Source: Mallotus nudiflorus
Taxonomy: Eukaryota > Streptophyta > Magnoliopsida > Malpighiales > Euphorbiaceae
Assembly (NCBI GenBank): GCA_947683625.1
Contig: CANTUR010000069.1
Location: forward strand, 372,001 to 436,000
Direction: 5' to 3'
Length of the DNA stretch: 64,000 nt
The notes under the pieces were generated by a model. The model was not told the DNA's origin. It was given only the letters and a program-made list of their open reading frames with translations, and made no database searches. The translations under genes and the position numbers were made by a program. Below are positions 38,175-50,389 of this stretch, in pieces. The stretch's first letter is position 1. The number at the start of each line of letters is the position of its first letter.

Positions 38175-38345
38175 AGCTAGTTAACTATAATGACTAATTC
38201 TTATTTTCTTCAGCAGCTACACAAATAATGTTCAGGTAGCCTTGTTCCTCTACTTGTGACTTTGGACCAATGCAAATTTGCATAGCAAAAGCTATTGGAA
38301 TGAGGCCAACGTGGTGTACACCAAAAAGTGATACCATGAAATTAG
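38175..38345 (-). other. Possible captured terminal exon
   Basis: The minus strand gives an uninterrupted frame from near 38340 to a stop near 38195, containing GVHHVGLIPIAFAMQ and ending CVAAEENKN, preceded by an AG acceptor-like site. No family is recognised. It lies in the same DNA insert and orientation as the exon cluster at 39241-40250. Confidence 0.25.
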
Positions 38346-39240
38346 ACAAACCTATAAAAATCATACTTCAAAATGTTTAATTCTTGCTACTTACATAAAA
38401 AGGCATATAATTTCTCACTTCAAGATACTAGAGTTCTGGAATTAAGTAGGTACCATTGACATTTCTGGTTAGCCAACACCTCAAGATTGAAACTATAATA
38501 TGATTCAGTGATACTACTCCCCATCTCTAAGGCTTTTGCATCTAAGCTTTTAATTTTTAAAAACTACTGTTGTGTTTATGCCCATAGCTCAAAATATCAC
38601 TTTGACGCCGCCTATGTGTTGGAGGCATTGGATGAAGAGTTTGATTACCTATGTATACATTATGCAATGCCTTACTAACTATTTTACTTAACTCCTCATA
38701 TATATTTTAAAACATCACATAAAGGGATGGTGGCCTATCCTCTTATGATTCACCATCTTCTTAAACTCTTAGCTCATAATATTAAAAAAAAATTCTTTCT
38801 TCTAACCCAATAAATCCTACTCTCATTTAATTTCAAGACATTAAAAATAGAAAAAGCTCCAACTGACAATCACAATTTCACAACATTCACAGAATCCACC
38901 AAATATATGAAATGGGTTTTCTTCTAACCAATCTTGATCCTCAAACTCTATCAAATGAAACCCAAAAAGGTTCTCTCCTAACTATTTTTTATTCTTAAAC
39001 TCTATCAAATGGAACCCAAAAAGGTTCTCTTTTTTATAACATAAAGTTCAAAATCTAAATGTTATATGAGCTTATAGATGCATAATGTAAACACTTGTTC
39101 ATAAAAAAAAAATTAGCTTTTTTTACAAAGAATACATAAAGGGTCAGAGCCAAAACAAAAGAAAACAAAAAAAAAGGCACTAATTGTAGAGAGTAAAGTT
39201 GCAGAGTCAACAATTTAACAACTTAATGGCTACCTATCAT

Positions 39241-40250
39241 TCAAAATGGTAAAATGACATTGTCATTCTGAGTTTTGTGTTGACTATGTGAGTCTTCCTC
39301 ACCCTTCATTTCCACTATAGTTTCCTTAAAGATCATCGCTTGTTTCTGTAAAATAAAAATATCATCTACGCATTCCAAACCAAACCATTTATAAATTCAG
39401 TTATGCAATTAGCAAACATATATAAACCATGTCCGAAGCAAATCAAGTGTAAGAATGTAGCTCTAGAATAATGTCATTTGTGACGTGGTTTCATTTCTTT
39501 AAAAATTCCATTAAAATGACATATAATTTAGCTTTTCAATTTGAGAAAGGATTGAATTCAAGTAACTAAAGCATTTTCCAAATATGAGAATGGGCTAATA
39601 GAGAATTATTGCATTTTTAGACTTTACAAACACTATGATGAAGTTACTCTCCATTGGTAAATAAGGAATTAAATCTAATAATCTTATTTACAACAAAGAT
39701 TAAAATAACAATATTGCCCTACCTCTTTAACTTTATGCTTCTGATGTTTATGTCGATGACCCTTACTTCGATCCTTTTCCTTGCCCTAGAGTACAAAATC
39801 AACAATAATAAGAGACTAATACACAAACATAGAATTAAAATGCATAGATCAAAAATCACCTTTTTCAATTTATCATTTTTCTTATGCCTCTTTTGATGAT
39901 TAGATGTTTCATGCTCGCTATTAGAGGAATCATAGCATAAACTCAAAAATAGTACCTTTTGTTATTTACAGTTGAATTTTTTTCTAAATTTATGAATTTT
40001 ATACTAAAAAAACCTAAATTTCATTATTCAGATGAACAAAAGGATAGAGAGGTTACCTGCAGGAGCAGGAATTAGAGAAGTGCTTATTAGAATCTGAGGA
40101 GTAGTAGTGGTGTTGACAACATCATTTAGAGCGGGACTTGTCGATTTTCTTATGGACCTTAAGAGCATCTTTGTTTTTATCTTTATCACGACAGTTATTA
40201 CAGTGACAGTTGTAGTGGCAGGAGGATGATGAATTAGAAGACAATAATGA
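39241..40250 (-). pseudogene. Four-exon fragment encoding a Ser/Lys/His-rich protein tail, inside the LTR of D
   Basis: Minus-strand exons fit at about 40250-40057, 39941-39860, 39785-39723 and 39345-39241, with introns of 115, 74 and 377 bases that all start GT and end AG. Phases agree at every junction: exon 1 ends in phase 2 (AG) and exon 2 supplies one base, while the other two junctions are phase 0. The product runs from a Ser-rich stretch through DKDKNKDALKVHKK, YDSSNSEHETSNHQ and GKEKDRSKGHRHKHQKHK to a TGA at 39241-39243. Such charged tails occur in many nuclear RNA-processing proteins; I cannot name the gene. One TGA interrupts exon 1 after SRSK. The exon 1 start is not defined. It is probably a captured host gene fragment; small tandem retention of a real gene is less likely. 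Confidence 0.45.
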
Positions 40251-40609
40251 GGAGGAGGAATTGTCAAACAAATGTGGATAAATTTGTAGAGAACAAAAAA
40301 ATATCTAGAGAGATCATTCAAAGAGCTAGAAAGGAAGAGAAGAAGGAAGGTTAGGAGGTGGCTACAGCTATGCATTTTTTTCTCTCAAATGCAAAATGGA
40401 AGGAGTGGAAATTAAAAGGTGTGGCAACTAGAAAAGGTGAAAGGAAAAAGCTAAGGTGTTGGGAAAGTAACTCCTAAACCATTCTCCCCTAATAACTGTA
40501 GTGTTTTCAACATGACACGTGGCATAATCTAAGCTCAATTAAGATGAGGTGGAAAAATTCATAAAATTAGTTATTATATATTTATATTAATAAATTATGG
40601 GTTATTACA

Positions 40610-40622
40610 TTCTTCCCCCCTT
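40610..40622 (-). other. Polypurine tract of element D
   Basis: Minus strand AAGGGGGGAAGAA, abutting the LTR end at 40609, placed as in A and B. Confidence 0.7.
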
Positions 40623-41122
40623 AAGAAAATTCTTACTCAAATTTTAAAATCTTAGCTTAATCTCCAAACAGATAAGGGTATCAACTTTGCATGTTTACTT
40701 CAGTTTCCTAAGTGTAATCCTCTTCAGTATTGTTGTTCTATAATACCTTCACTATAGGAATCTCTTTTATGTAGAGCTGGTGAACTTGTCGATCTACAAT
40801 TACCACTAGATACTCCTCATATAACAAATCCTCACTAAACTTCATTGTTTATGGCTGAAGAATGTGAGACAGATTAGAGATGCACTTCTTCAACATGGAA
40901 ACATGAAACACTAGGTGAATTCGAGACAATTCATGTGGTAACACCAATTTATAAGCCACCTCTCCAACTTTAGAATGAATCTCAAAAGGTTTGATGTACC
41001 TCAGAGCTAGCTTGCCCTTTTTACCAAATCTCATTATTCCTTTCATCAATGACACCTTAAACAATATCATATCTCCTACAAAGAATGATACATCCTTCTT
41101 CTTTAGATCTGCATAACTCTTT
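40623..41122 (-). pseudogene. pol: Element D integrase C-terminal remnant
   Basis: The frame at 40849-41070 contains MRFGKKGKLALRYI, GEVAYKLVLP and SRIHLVFHVSMLKK, clearly homologous to the integrase C-terminal region of A and B. The stretch nearer the LTR (40650-40850) matches their chromodomain-like end but is broken. Homology stops abruptly near 41122, after GCATAACTCTT, where a different element remnant begins. More diverged than either A or B, in line with the greater age shown by the nesting. Confidence 0.85.
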
Positions 41123-41144
41123 TAAATATAACTTCATAAAGTTA

Positions 41145-42070
41145 CCTCTTGATCATAAACTACCGACCAAGGAGGACCTATAAAGGAAAGACTATTATAA
41201 GTATTATAATTCTTACAATCATTTCACTAATGCTTATTGGATGTTTAAAAATGTGATCAAAGATCGTATCAACAAAATAGTGCAAAAATTCCTGAGAAAA
41301 AGGGTGCAATGTTGATTGAGGAAGACCCTTTCCTACCGATGGCAATAGTCATCTTTATTGAAGTGGATCTTAAGACTTTGTTGAACCTCAAAAAGAAAAT
41401 CAAGGAGAAGGAGGAAGTTTAAGATGCTTTTGGACAACCTTCTAGTAAATTTGACTACTTGATGAAATACTTAAAGCTACTATGTGCAGATATCTGCAGA
41501 AGGTTAGTTGTTCCACCAAAGTGGAGTAAAAAATTTAAGGATAGGGACAAGACATATGTTTTAGCAAAACATAATTATAGGCGATATCCTAACCGGAGAT
41601 CAAATGGGATATGGAATTATTGGAAAGCTGCTCCATAAAAAAGGGGTCAAATAACAAAGAAGAATTTCCCTGCTCCAACTTCAAACAGAAGACCACCACA
41701 TGTGTCAAGGTTTCATAGAAACAACCAAAGAGGTTACAATAGTTAGTAAAGAAGGGAAGACCAATCTACACTAAATTTAACAAGAAACAACCAAGATTTG
41801 TGGTATCACCACTTGTTGAACCAAGCAAGTAATGACGTAGGGTGGAACATAGAAAATTTCTTCAATCATTTACTCAAACCCAAAAGAGAAGATTCCAGAG
41901 ATAAAGAGTTGAGGAGAGGAGACATAAGGGGGCTATAGATACAAGAAATTCAAGTATAAAGCATATCTAAATTCAGGAGAAGTTACACATTTTCAATAAA
42001 AAGGAGTATGTTGGTAGCTTAGATGAACCAGACATGGAGATTGATTAAGATATGTTCAATCTTTATTATA
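41145..42070 (+). pseudogene. gag: Second TAT-lineage gag remnant
   Basis: The plus strand gives DYYKYYNSYNHFTNAYW, an eroded C-x2-H-x4-H-x4-C finger in which both Cys are now Tyr, then FKNVIKDRINK and, after a frame change, a lysine-rich stretch. It ends with VGSLDEPDMEID before an in-frame stop. This arrangement recalls the C-terminal half of gag in TAT-type elements, from a family different from element C. Many stops and shifts; no pol follows. Confidence 0.5.
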
Positions 42071-44450
42071 AAATTTTTAAATAATATAACTGAAGTCGAG
42101 AAATGAGTTTTAGAATAATAAAAACATGAGGACTTTCAAATATAAAATAATGTAAAAATTTTAATTTATAAAATTATTTTTAAATTGATTTTTGATGTTA
42201 TTTTGAAAGTAATAAGATTAACATTTGAAAAATGTTTTTACATTTTATTTTTTGTTAAAAAAGAAGAGAAAAGGATTCTAACAATTAAATTTATTTTATA
42301 AAAATCTAAAAGTAATTTTTAAAATATATTTAGATACTTAAATTAAAATAGAATAGAATAGAATAGATATAATTTGTGAATTAGTTGAATAATTAAATTA
42401 AATTAATATAATCTAAAAATAAAAATAAATTATATTTAATTTATTAATCTAAATTAATTTATAATCTAAATTAATTTATAATCTAAAAATAAAAATAAAA
42501 ATAATTAAAAATTCTACGAAAATTTGGAATATATTTAATTATTTTCTTTTTAGATTTTAATAACTAGAGATTTGAATTGGTAATTGCAGATTGTGTTATT
42601 ATTTTGACTGATATGAGAGTGTACCGTTGAAAACGTTTCAAAACTAAATTGCAAATTTCAATACAAGCGGCGGCAAGAAGATCCTGATGCTTGGTCCAGT
42701 ACAAGGAGCTATGGTGGGGCAGGATTCATTTACATGCATGGTGCCCGCGATCATGGCTATGTGCAAGCAAGCAAACCAAATTCATACATGAACATGACTT
42801 GATGCTTTGCGATGGATCTTGCCCCCGTAACGGGGAAGATTCAAACTCACAGTCATATGTTATAATGATGTTCATGAAGGCTGCTTATGGTCATCTTCAA
42901 CGTATTGCCTGCATCCAAATAACATGGGGGCGTGGAATTTTCATTTCTAGATCAATTTATCCTTATACATTTGTCAGATACAATCAACATTTCTATAGTT
43001 AGTAGTATTCCATTAATTGATAATTTTATTAATTGATAAATGTTTGAAAAACTTTACACATTAAATTATTAGTGATTTAATCCCTCACAAATAATTTAAG
43101 TGGTAAAAAGTGTGGATATTCAGTTTGAGGAGAGCAAGATTCAAACCATCTACTCTTTTCTCTCCCCATTTTACTGTTGGAAATTAACTATTTGCATTAT
43201 CTCAAAATTATTAGTGATTTAGTTATTAATAATTGTTACATTTTGATTAAGATTTTTATAATTATTAATAATTAAACAATATTTTCGTCTAAAAAAAATT
43301 AAACAATATTTAGGTTATAAATAGAAAAATTGATTAGTAATGATGCAAATTTCAATTAATAAATTAAGTTGAAAAATAATATTGAATCAAATTATTATTT
43401 TGCTATTTATTTGTAAAAGTATTAAAAAAATTTTGAATACGAGAAAGTTAATTAAACAGTCTTAATCCTGGATGTTGTAAAAAAAAAAAAAAACAAAATC
43501 AAAACTTTAGCATAATTTTTAAAATTAATGAATCACTTATTAAATTGACGTTTAATTTTTAGTGTTTGGATGTTTTGGACACATTAAATTTTATAATTTT
43601 TTTTATCTTTATAGATTTAAAATCATATTTTAATATTTAATATATATAATCAAACAATTTGAATTTGAGAATAATTAATATTAATTAGGTTGTTGTTTGT
43701 GATTTTTTTATTATTGATTATGTTATTAATTTTAATACATCAGTTGATGCAATTGTATTTTGACATTGTTTAATTTTAAATTGAGTAAAATATATGTCAA
43801 GTTTCAAACATTTTTTGTTGTATTCTTTCTAAGAAAAAGGGAGCTACAAGAATAAAAGGATCAATCTCTTAAACTGTCGATGAACTTCACTATACAGATG
43901 TAGTGGTGGAACTCCTACTCCATGGAATATCATGAAGTCTTCAAGATGCTTCAAGCAAACTCCATCATGCAGAAGCAGTGAGGCTCCTGTGCTATGGCAT
44001 AAATGATCTTGAGTTAGACAGCTTCTCTCAAGAGTTTTAATTTTTTTAATTTTTTATTTTTTTAGTACTCCACATAATTTTTAATGGACTCTACTAGTCT
44101 CATTACTTGATTAATAATAATAATAATAATAATGAGCTCCAAAGTCAACAATCTCAAACTTGTTATTTTCATAATTTAGTATTTACTTCTAAAAGTTTAT
44201 ATATTCAATTATGAAAATTTATAATAATTTTTTTATAAAAATATTAAAAAAAATTCTTATTCTAAAATTGATTCCTTTTAAATGTAAACTCCTTTAATCG
44301 TAGATAATATAAATCTATATCAGTGTACTGAAGGTATTGAAGCTTGAAGTTAGGTTTGAAACAAGTAATTACGTAATTTGTGCTTGGGTAAATTGTAATT
44401 TACAAGCTTTGGTAGGGCTTCTTTTACTCTTCCATTTATAAATTGGACTT
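42071..44450. other. Unassigned AT-rich DNA with two small open stretches
   Basis: Mostly AT-rich with a short GAATA repeat at about 42349-42365 and (AAT)n near 44110-44134. A GC-richer island at 42660-43000 holds a 103-codon plus-strand frame without recognisable motifs. Another short frame at about 43880-44040 (containing DELHYTDVVVELLLHG) could be a gene fragment. Neither is strong enough to call as a gene. Confidence 0.4.
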
Positions 44451-44854
44451 TGATACCGCACATATATATTTCTGTTTAATTAAAGAGTTTTGTTTCCTGA
44501 GCAGGATTACTTGGAAAGGGAAGTCAGCCAAATTCATTTAAGGAAAAGACCCTACCTCAAGAAAACTCCTACACGAAGAACGAATATTCTCTTATTTGGT
44601 TTAGGATTTCTATCTCAAAAGGAGTCCTACTCTTTTCAGGTCTAAGTATCACTATAAATAGGACCTCATATCCCTCTTTCTTGATCATCTTATTCTCTCA
44701 TATTCTAATTGTCTCTTACTTTCTCTCTAAATTCTCTCTCTGTTTTCTGACTTAAACATCAGAGTGTTTGTGGGGATCCCCACCATCTCTCACCTTGCCC
44801 TTTATTGGTTACTTGCAGGATCCCAAGTTTAAGAGTTCCGAAAACAAGTTATCA
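44451..44854 (+). repeat. Element C 5' LTR
   Basis: Begins TGATACCGCACATATATA and ends AACAAGTTATCA. A TATAAATA box is at 44653-44660, followed by a CT-rich stretch (44670-44750) and a GGGGATCCCC palindrome-like segment near 44773. Confidence 0.95.
44653..44660 (+). promoter_or_regulatory. TATA box of element C LTR
   Basis: TATAAATA about 200 bases into the LTR; conserved at 53807-53814 in the other LTR. It fits the sense promoter. Confidence 0.75.
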
Positions 44855-44856
44855 AG

Positions 44857-44874
44857 TGGCACCGTCTGTGGGAA
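44857..44874 (+). other. Primer-binding site of element C
   Basis: TGGCACCGTCTGTGGGAA begins two bases after the 5' LTR. This form is characteristic of TAT-type elements. Only its first eight bases resemble a tRNA-Asp acceptor end (TGGCGCCG), so I leave the tRNA unassigned. Confidence 0.8.
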
Positions 44875-44924
44875 TTCTTGAAAAAAAGCCATTTGTATAT
44901 CTGCTAAATTAAAATATCGACACC

Positions 44925-46450
44925 ATGACTTCCAGCCCACCGCCAATCTCAACTCCTGAAAATCACATTAATTTCTTGGCACCTATTCCTATAATTAATC
45001 TGTCAACACCTCTCCCAATAGCAGTACTTCCAGTAACCTTCTAGTCTGCCAGACCTTTATTCAGAAATACGTACTTACCTCTTGGAAATACCCAGGGCTG
45101 GCCGCTTCGGGCACCAACTTCTTATATTATGCTCCGTTGTAACACCATCACCGTCCAATACCTTCTATAACTTTTCCAAGCCTAACAGATACACCAGTTA
45201 TAACAACGCTAAACTTGAACACTATAACCCAAACACTCAACCTAACCCAAACCAGTAAGGAAGCAATGATACAAAATATCCAAACCCAAATAGCCTTAAT
45301 GCAACAACAATTGAACACCTTAATTCAAAGTGGTAATCCTAGGCCGACTCACATGGACAACAACATGACACCTCCAGAGATACCCAAGGTGAATAAAGGG
45401 AAAAATAAAGTACCGGAAGGGAATGTAGTTCAACAATTCCGGCTCTCGATGACTTGAAGTTAACTCAAAAGGTAGAAGAAGTTATAAACAAAGCCTATAC
45501 AAAACCAAGGAAGGAAGATGAATGTATCATGAAAGGCAGAACGTTATTCATAAGAAGGATAATCCAAACAGAGATTCCTACCAAGTTTAGAATCGCACCA
45601 CTAGATTAGTATGATGGGACCGGAGATCCTGTCAACCACATATCCGCGTATAGAATAAGAATGTTGCTCCAGAACGTGAATGATGGAATCATGTGTAGAG
45701 TCTTCCTAAGCATACTCACAAAGAACGCCCAAAAGTGGTTTCATCGATTCCCGGAGAACTCTGTCACCTCTTTTGATGATCTGGCAGAAAATTTCTGTAC
45801 CAGGTTCATCACCAACATTCCCCCTGCCAAAAACGTCAATGATCTTCGGATGTGCCAGCAAGAGGTCGACGAGTCCCTACGAAGCTATCTTCATTGGTTC
45901 AACAAGGTAGCCATGCATATCGAAAACCTTGTGGACAAAGTTGTTATGGAAGTTTTGAAAAATGGCACTAGACTCGAAAGCTCAAAGATAAGATAATAAT
46001 AAAGGAACCTGGTACTTTTGCGGAGGTGATGGCTATGGTGGTCAAAATGATAAAGATGGATGAAGATAGAAGGATGCAAAAGGAAGAGGAAAAACCACCA
46101 ACCAAAGATGAAAAATCAAAATCCAGACAAGCAAGCTTTCCAAAAAAAAATTTCAAAAACTCGGCAGAAAGATTTAACAGGGAAGCAGACAGGTACACAC
46201 CTCTAAATACCTCTCAATCCAGAATTATCATGTGGGTTAGACATAATGATGTAAGAATTACCCTAGCCAGAAGAATAAACCCAAGCCAAAGATCCACGTA
46301 AGATAAGGGACATTATTGCCAGTATCATCGAGAATATGGGCATGACACTAAGGCTTGCAGAGAACTGAAGAATGCCATAGAAAGACTGGTGCAGAATGGT
46401 AAACTCAACAATTTCATGGACACATCTAGAGGGAGTAGGAACCCGAAAGC
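44925..46450 (+). pseudogene. gag: Element C gag remnant
   Basis: From the ATG at 44925 a Pro/Ser-rich start leads to a coiled segment near 45215-45457, then the capsid domain (45661-45996) with FLSILTKNAQKWFHRF and the phrase SFDDLAENFCTRFI, a Lys/Glu-rich linker, and near 46309 the TAT-type finger YCQYHREYGHDTKACRELK (C-x2-H-x4-H-x4-C), still complete. At least three frame changes and several stops break the protein. Gag would have packaged the element RNA. Confidence 0.85.
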
Positions 46451-46594
46451 TCATACGCGAGACAGGCTAGAAGTAAAGAAAGCTCGGAATAAGCCAGTTG
46501 GTGTTATTAACATGATTATTGGTAAGGAAAATACTGAGAAGAAACCTAAACGAAGCCATGGAGAAGGGCTGACCTTTAAGAAAAAAGAGATTGT

Positions 46595-46975
46595 ATTTAA
46601 TTCAGAAAATGGTTTGCATGTTCATCATCCCCATTGTGACGCCCTGGTGATAAATGCATACATAAACAATTATTTAGTGAAGAGGTTATTGGTTGACAAT
46701 GGAAGCACGATCAATGCATTGTCTTGAATGCTTACAAAGCAATAGGAGGCTCTGTCACCAACCTGAAAGCCATCCAAAATCCCATTACAAGCTTCTGTGG
46801 AGGAACTATACAGCCAATGGGAGTTGTGGAGTTAAATCTGGAATTTAGAAATCGGGACGATGAAGAAACGAAAGTTATTAAAACCCTGTTCAATGTGGTG
46901 GACCTACCACTAGCATCCAATGGAATCATAGGACGGCCGACGCTCTACGAAGTAGATGCAGTCAGTAGTATCTGA
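46595..46975 (+). pseudogene. pro: Element C protease remnant
   Basis: The aspartic protease motif LLVDNGSTINAL near 46690 is followed, after a frame change at about 46725, by NAYKAIGGSV and the flap-distal motif GIIGRPTLYE near 46930. The domain order and spacing are normal for a retropepsin. The frame change and the stop at 46973 make it inactive. Confidence 0.8.
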
Positions 46976-47149
46976 CACCTAACTATGAAAATTCCAATCG
47001 AAGGCAGAACTCTCACTATCCGTGGAGATCAGTATATGGCCAGACAGTATTACCAGATAGCCATAAAGCCTCAGATGGAGGCCTTCCCCTTAGAAGCATA
47101 GGAAATAGAGAAACAAGACGCTATACCACAACTGGTCGATGAAATTGAA

Positions 47150-48110
47150 ATATTGCAAATTTTTTATGAGAAAGCGGTGAAAATTGGTAAAGAGCTCGAC
47201 CATGACACCAAACAAGGAATAAGGGAAGTCCTCACTAGACACTCGGAAGACTTCGCTTCTCGGGTCTCTGAAATAACTGGGGTAGATCCCCAAGTTGCCT
47301 ATCATAACTTGAACATTAGACCAGGGGCAAAGCCAGGAGAAGAGAACCTTTGCATACGAGAGGTAGAATATAATTGTTAAGGAAACGAAGAAATTGTTAG
47401 AAGCTGGGTTTATCAGGAAAGTTACTCATCCAGAATGGGTGGCTAACATGGTATTAGTCAAGAAATTGAACAGAAAGTATAGGATGTGTGTGGACTATAC
47501 TGACCTTAATTGGGCATGCCCCAAGGACAACTACCCACTGCCTACAATTGACTAGCTCATAGACTCCACTGTCAATGCAAGGATATCACCAGATACTAAT
47601 GAAGGGGGAAGATCAGGAGAAAACATCCTTCATCACCCATTAAGGTCTTTATTGATACAAGGTGATGCCCTTCAGACTAAAGAATGCCAGAGCAACATAT
47701 CAGAGAATGATGAACCATGTACTTCAGGACCAAATTGGGACAAATATGGAAGTATAAGTGAACGACATTATTATTAAGAGCAAATATGCAAAACAACACC
47801 CAGTGGATCTGGATCGAGTTCTCCAATTGTTTAGTAAGTCTCAGATCAAGCTAAATCTAGAAAAATGCATCTTCGAAGTCAAAGCTAGCAAATTCCTAAG
47901 ATTCATGATATCCCACAGAGGTATTGAAGCCAACCCGAAAAAAATGGAAGCCATTCTCAACATGAAAGCCCCAAAGAATATCCACGAGTTACAAAAGCTA
48001 AATGGCAGAATCACGACTTTGGGATGTTTCATTTAATGCTCAACTAGACGGTGTCTAGCACTATTCCGAGCTTTAAAAAACTCTAAGACATTTGTTTGGA
48101 CTACAGATAG
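47150..48110 (+). pseudogene. pol: Element C reverse transcriptase remnant
   Basis: Fingers region AGFIRKVTHPEWVANMVLVK, then YRMCVDYTDLN and NYPLPTID near 47480-47550. The palm region runs in another frame (47570-47750). The catalytic tetrad, normally Y-x-D-D, now reads stop-V-N-D: TAA at 47755-47757, then Val, Asn, Asp. Loss of both the Tyr codon and the first Asp destroys the active site. The thumb and connection continue at 47758-48036. Confidence 0.85.
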
Positions 48111-48970
48111 CCAGACGGCCTTTGAAGACATCAAAAAGTTTCTATCCTCACCACCTCTACTCAACATGCCGGTCCCAAAGGAAACATTGTACTTATATCT
48201 CTCAGTAGGTCAAGAATGCATCGCTTCGATGCTAGTAAGAGAATAAGAGAGCCAGCAAAACCTAGTATATTACATCAGCAAAATACTCCGAGGATCCAAG
48301 GTTTAGTACCCAACGTTGGATAAGCTGGTCATGGATGTTGTCCACGCATCCTGAAAGCTCCAACACTACTTCCAGGCTCATCCTATCATTATCAAATCCC
48401 ACTTCCCTTTGTAGATAATCTTACAAAGGCCTAAGACTTCGGGCAGATTGGTTTAATGGTCAATATTAGTTGGAGAATTTGACATTAATTATGAGCCCCG
48501 TCAGCAAGTGAAAGCCCAAGCGTTAGCAAATTTCATTCAAGAAATGACGCCGAAAGACCTCACTATGACCAAGCACTATAATGGAAACTCTATGTTGACG
48601 GAGCATCCTCCACTCAAGGATTTGGCACTGGAGTGATCCTCAAAGGACCACTTAAAATCCGTATCCGGTATGCAGTTTGAATAAAGTACAATGCAACCAA
48701 CAATGTCGTAGATTATGAGGCACTCATCACAAGATTGAAGTTGGCTGTTAAAGTCAAAGCCGAACACCTCATAATACATTCAGACTCCCAGCTAGTAGTA
48801 AACCAGGTTAACGCGACATTTCAGATCAAGGATCCTAGCATTTCTAGATATATGGGCAAAGTCATGCAACTCTTAAAGAAGATCGAATAAGAACGGGGAC
48901 AGTGGGAGATCTTCTAGATACCCAGACATAAAAACTCTAAGGCGGACCTCTTGACCAAATCGATAGCTGA
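48111..48970 (+). pseudogene. pol: Element C tandem RNase H domains
   Basis: The first RNase H (about 48090-48420) shows AFEDIKKFLSSPPLLNMPVP and NLVYYISKIL but lacks a convincing catalytic set. After a linker ending QVKAQALANFIQEM, a second RNase H (48580-48960) shows LYVDGASSTQGFGTGVIL, YEALI and HSDSQLVVNQVN. A degenerate first domain plus an acquired second, plant/archaeal-type RNase H is a known TAT-lineage signature. In-frame stops interrupt both. Confidence 0.75.
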
Positions 48971-50340
48971 AGACAATCAAGCATTTAAGGGTATGGAATT
49001 CACCAAAGCACTAACAAAACTCAGTACCGAAGATCTTGATATCTTAGAAGTATGGGAAGTCTCAGAATGGATACGATCGATAGTCTAATACCTGGAATAT
49101 GAAACACTTCCAGAAGATAAACTGAAGGCTCAAAAACTGAAGATGAAGGCAGTTCATTACTCTATCCACCATGGGGAGCTCTACAGGAAATCCCTTTCAC
49201 ACCCATGGTCCAAATGCATATCCCTAGAGGAAGGGAATTACATACTCAGGGAAATCCATGAAGGAATTTATGGAGTGCATGAGTCCCACTACACACTAAT
49301 CAGGAAAGTCCTTCTTTAAGGATACTATTAGCCCACCATGTCTAATAATGCCCAAAAGTTAACTCAAATGCCATAAGTGCCAATAACTCACTCGTCTTAA
49401 TCACAAGTCTTCCCACCCCCTGCATCTAATCAGCAGCCCGTGGCCCTTTGCCATATGAGGAATGGACATCCTGGGTCCCTTCCCGACCTCCACTTCATAA
49501 AAAAAGTTCTTAATTGTGGCTATAGACCATTTCACTAAGTGGATAAAAGTGGAAGCAGTTCCAACCATCACAAAAGCTCGGATTCAACATTTCTTCTGAA
49601 GAGAAATCATTTGCAGATTTGGCCTACCTCACACCCTGATCATAGACAATGACAAGCAGTTTGACAATGCAAAGTTTAAAAGATTCTACTCAGACCTTGG
49701 AATAAAGCTTCATTTCACCTTGGTAGCTCATCCATAAATAAACAGGCAAACAGAGGTCACCAACAGAACTATCATGTAGGGATTAAAGAAGAGACTCGAC
49801 GAGGAAAAGGAAAACTGGGTCGAAAAGCTTAACAATGTAGTTTGGGCTTACAGGACCACCCCCAGATCATCCACAGAGGAAACACCATTCAGACTAACTT
49901 ATGGCATGGATGCGGTAATACTAGTAGAGATTGGTTCACCAAGTTACAGGATCAGCCACGGCTTCGATCAAAATATTAACAACATTGATGCCCGGATATG
50001 TCTGGACCTACTAGAAGAAAGACGAGAGTGGACATCAGCTACAACTGAAGCACATAGGCAGAGGGTAGCACAGTATCATCTCCAGCGTAATTACCCAAGA
50101 CAGTTCAAAGTAGGTGACTAGGTACTCAGAAGGGCAGAAATTAGCAAAGGCAACTTCGGCACTAGCGAACTGGGTCCAAATTAGGAAGGCCCCTATCAAA
50201 TCTCAGAGCACACATTTAAAGGGGCATACAAATTAAAAAATAAAAGAAGGCAAAGAACTACCACAATTTTGGAACTTGGACTGCCTTTAAAAATACTATC
50301 AATAAATGTACTCAAAATGGTATTAAATAAAGTATCTATT
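48971..50340 (+). pseudogene. pol: Element C integrase remnant
   Basis: The zinc finger region YILREIHEGIYGVHESHYT is near 49230-49300. The core has its first Asp in GMDILGPFP (about 49465), the second in IIDNDKQFDN (about 49645), and the Glu in TEVTNRTIM (about 49755). All three catalytic positions remain, but at least eight stops cut the frame. A C-terminal piece is open at 49906-50121. Coding signal fades out near 50340. Confidence 0.85.
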
Positions 50341-50389
50341 CATTGAAGAAATAATCATCTTACAAAAGTTCAATTATAAAAAAAATTCT

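Larger units (their letters stand above)
36558..40609 (-). mobile_element. Element D: right part of old Tekay-type LTR, with foreign insert
   Basis: This continues the LTR that was cut at 24605. GGAGCGTGCCAACC near 36708 and CCCGCTCCAGAACTC near 36749 occupy the place of the GCGTCTGCCTCGG...GCTCCGAGATG block of younger LTRs. The end ATGGGTTATTACA at 40609 matches GGGTATTACA and is followed by a polypurine tract. Both LTR pieces together come to about 5.0 kb, some 1.5 kb longer than A. The excess is probably foreign DNA between about 37480 and 40380, which carries exon-like sequences. Confidence 0.6.

Noticed and set aside
45891..46198. Minus-strand frames opposite element C gag
   Set aside because: Shadows of the gag remnant on the other strand, without independent motifs.
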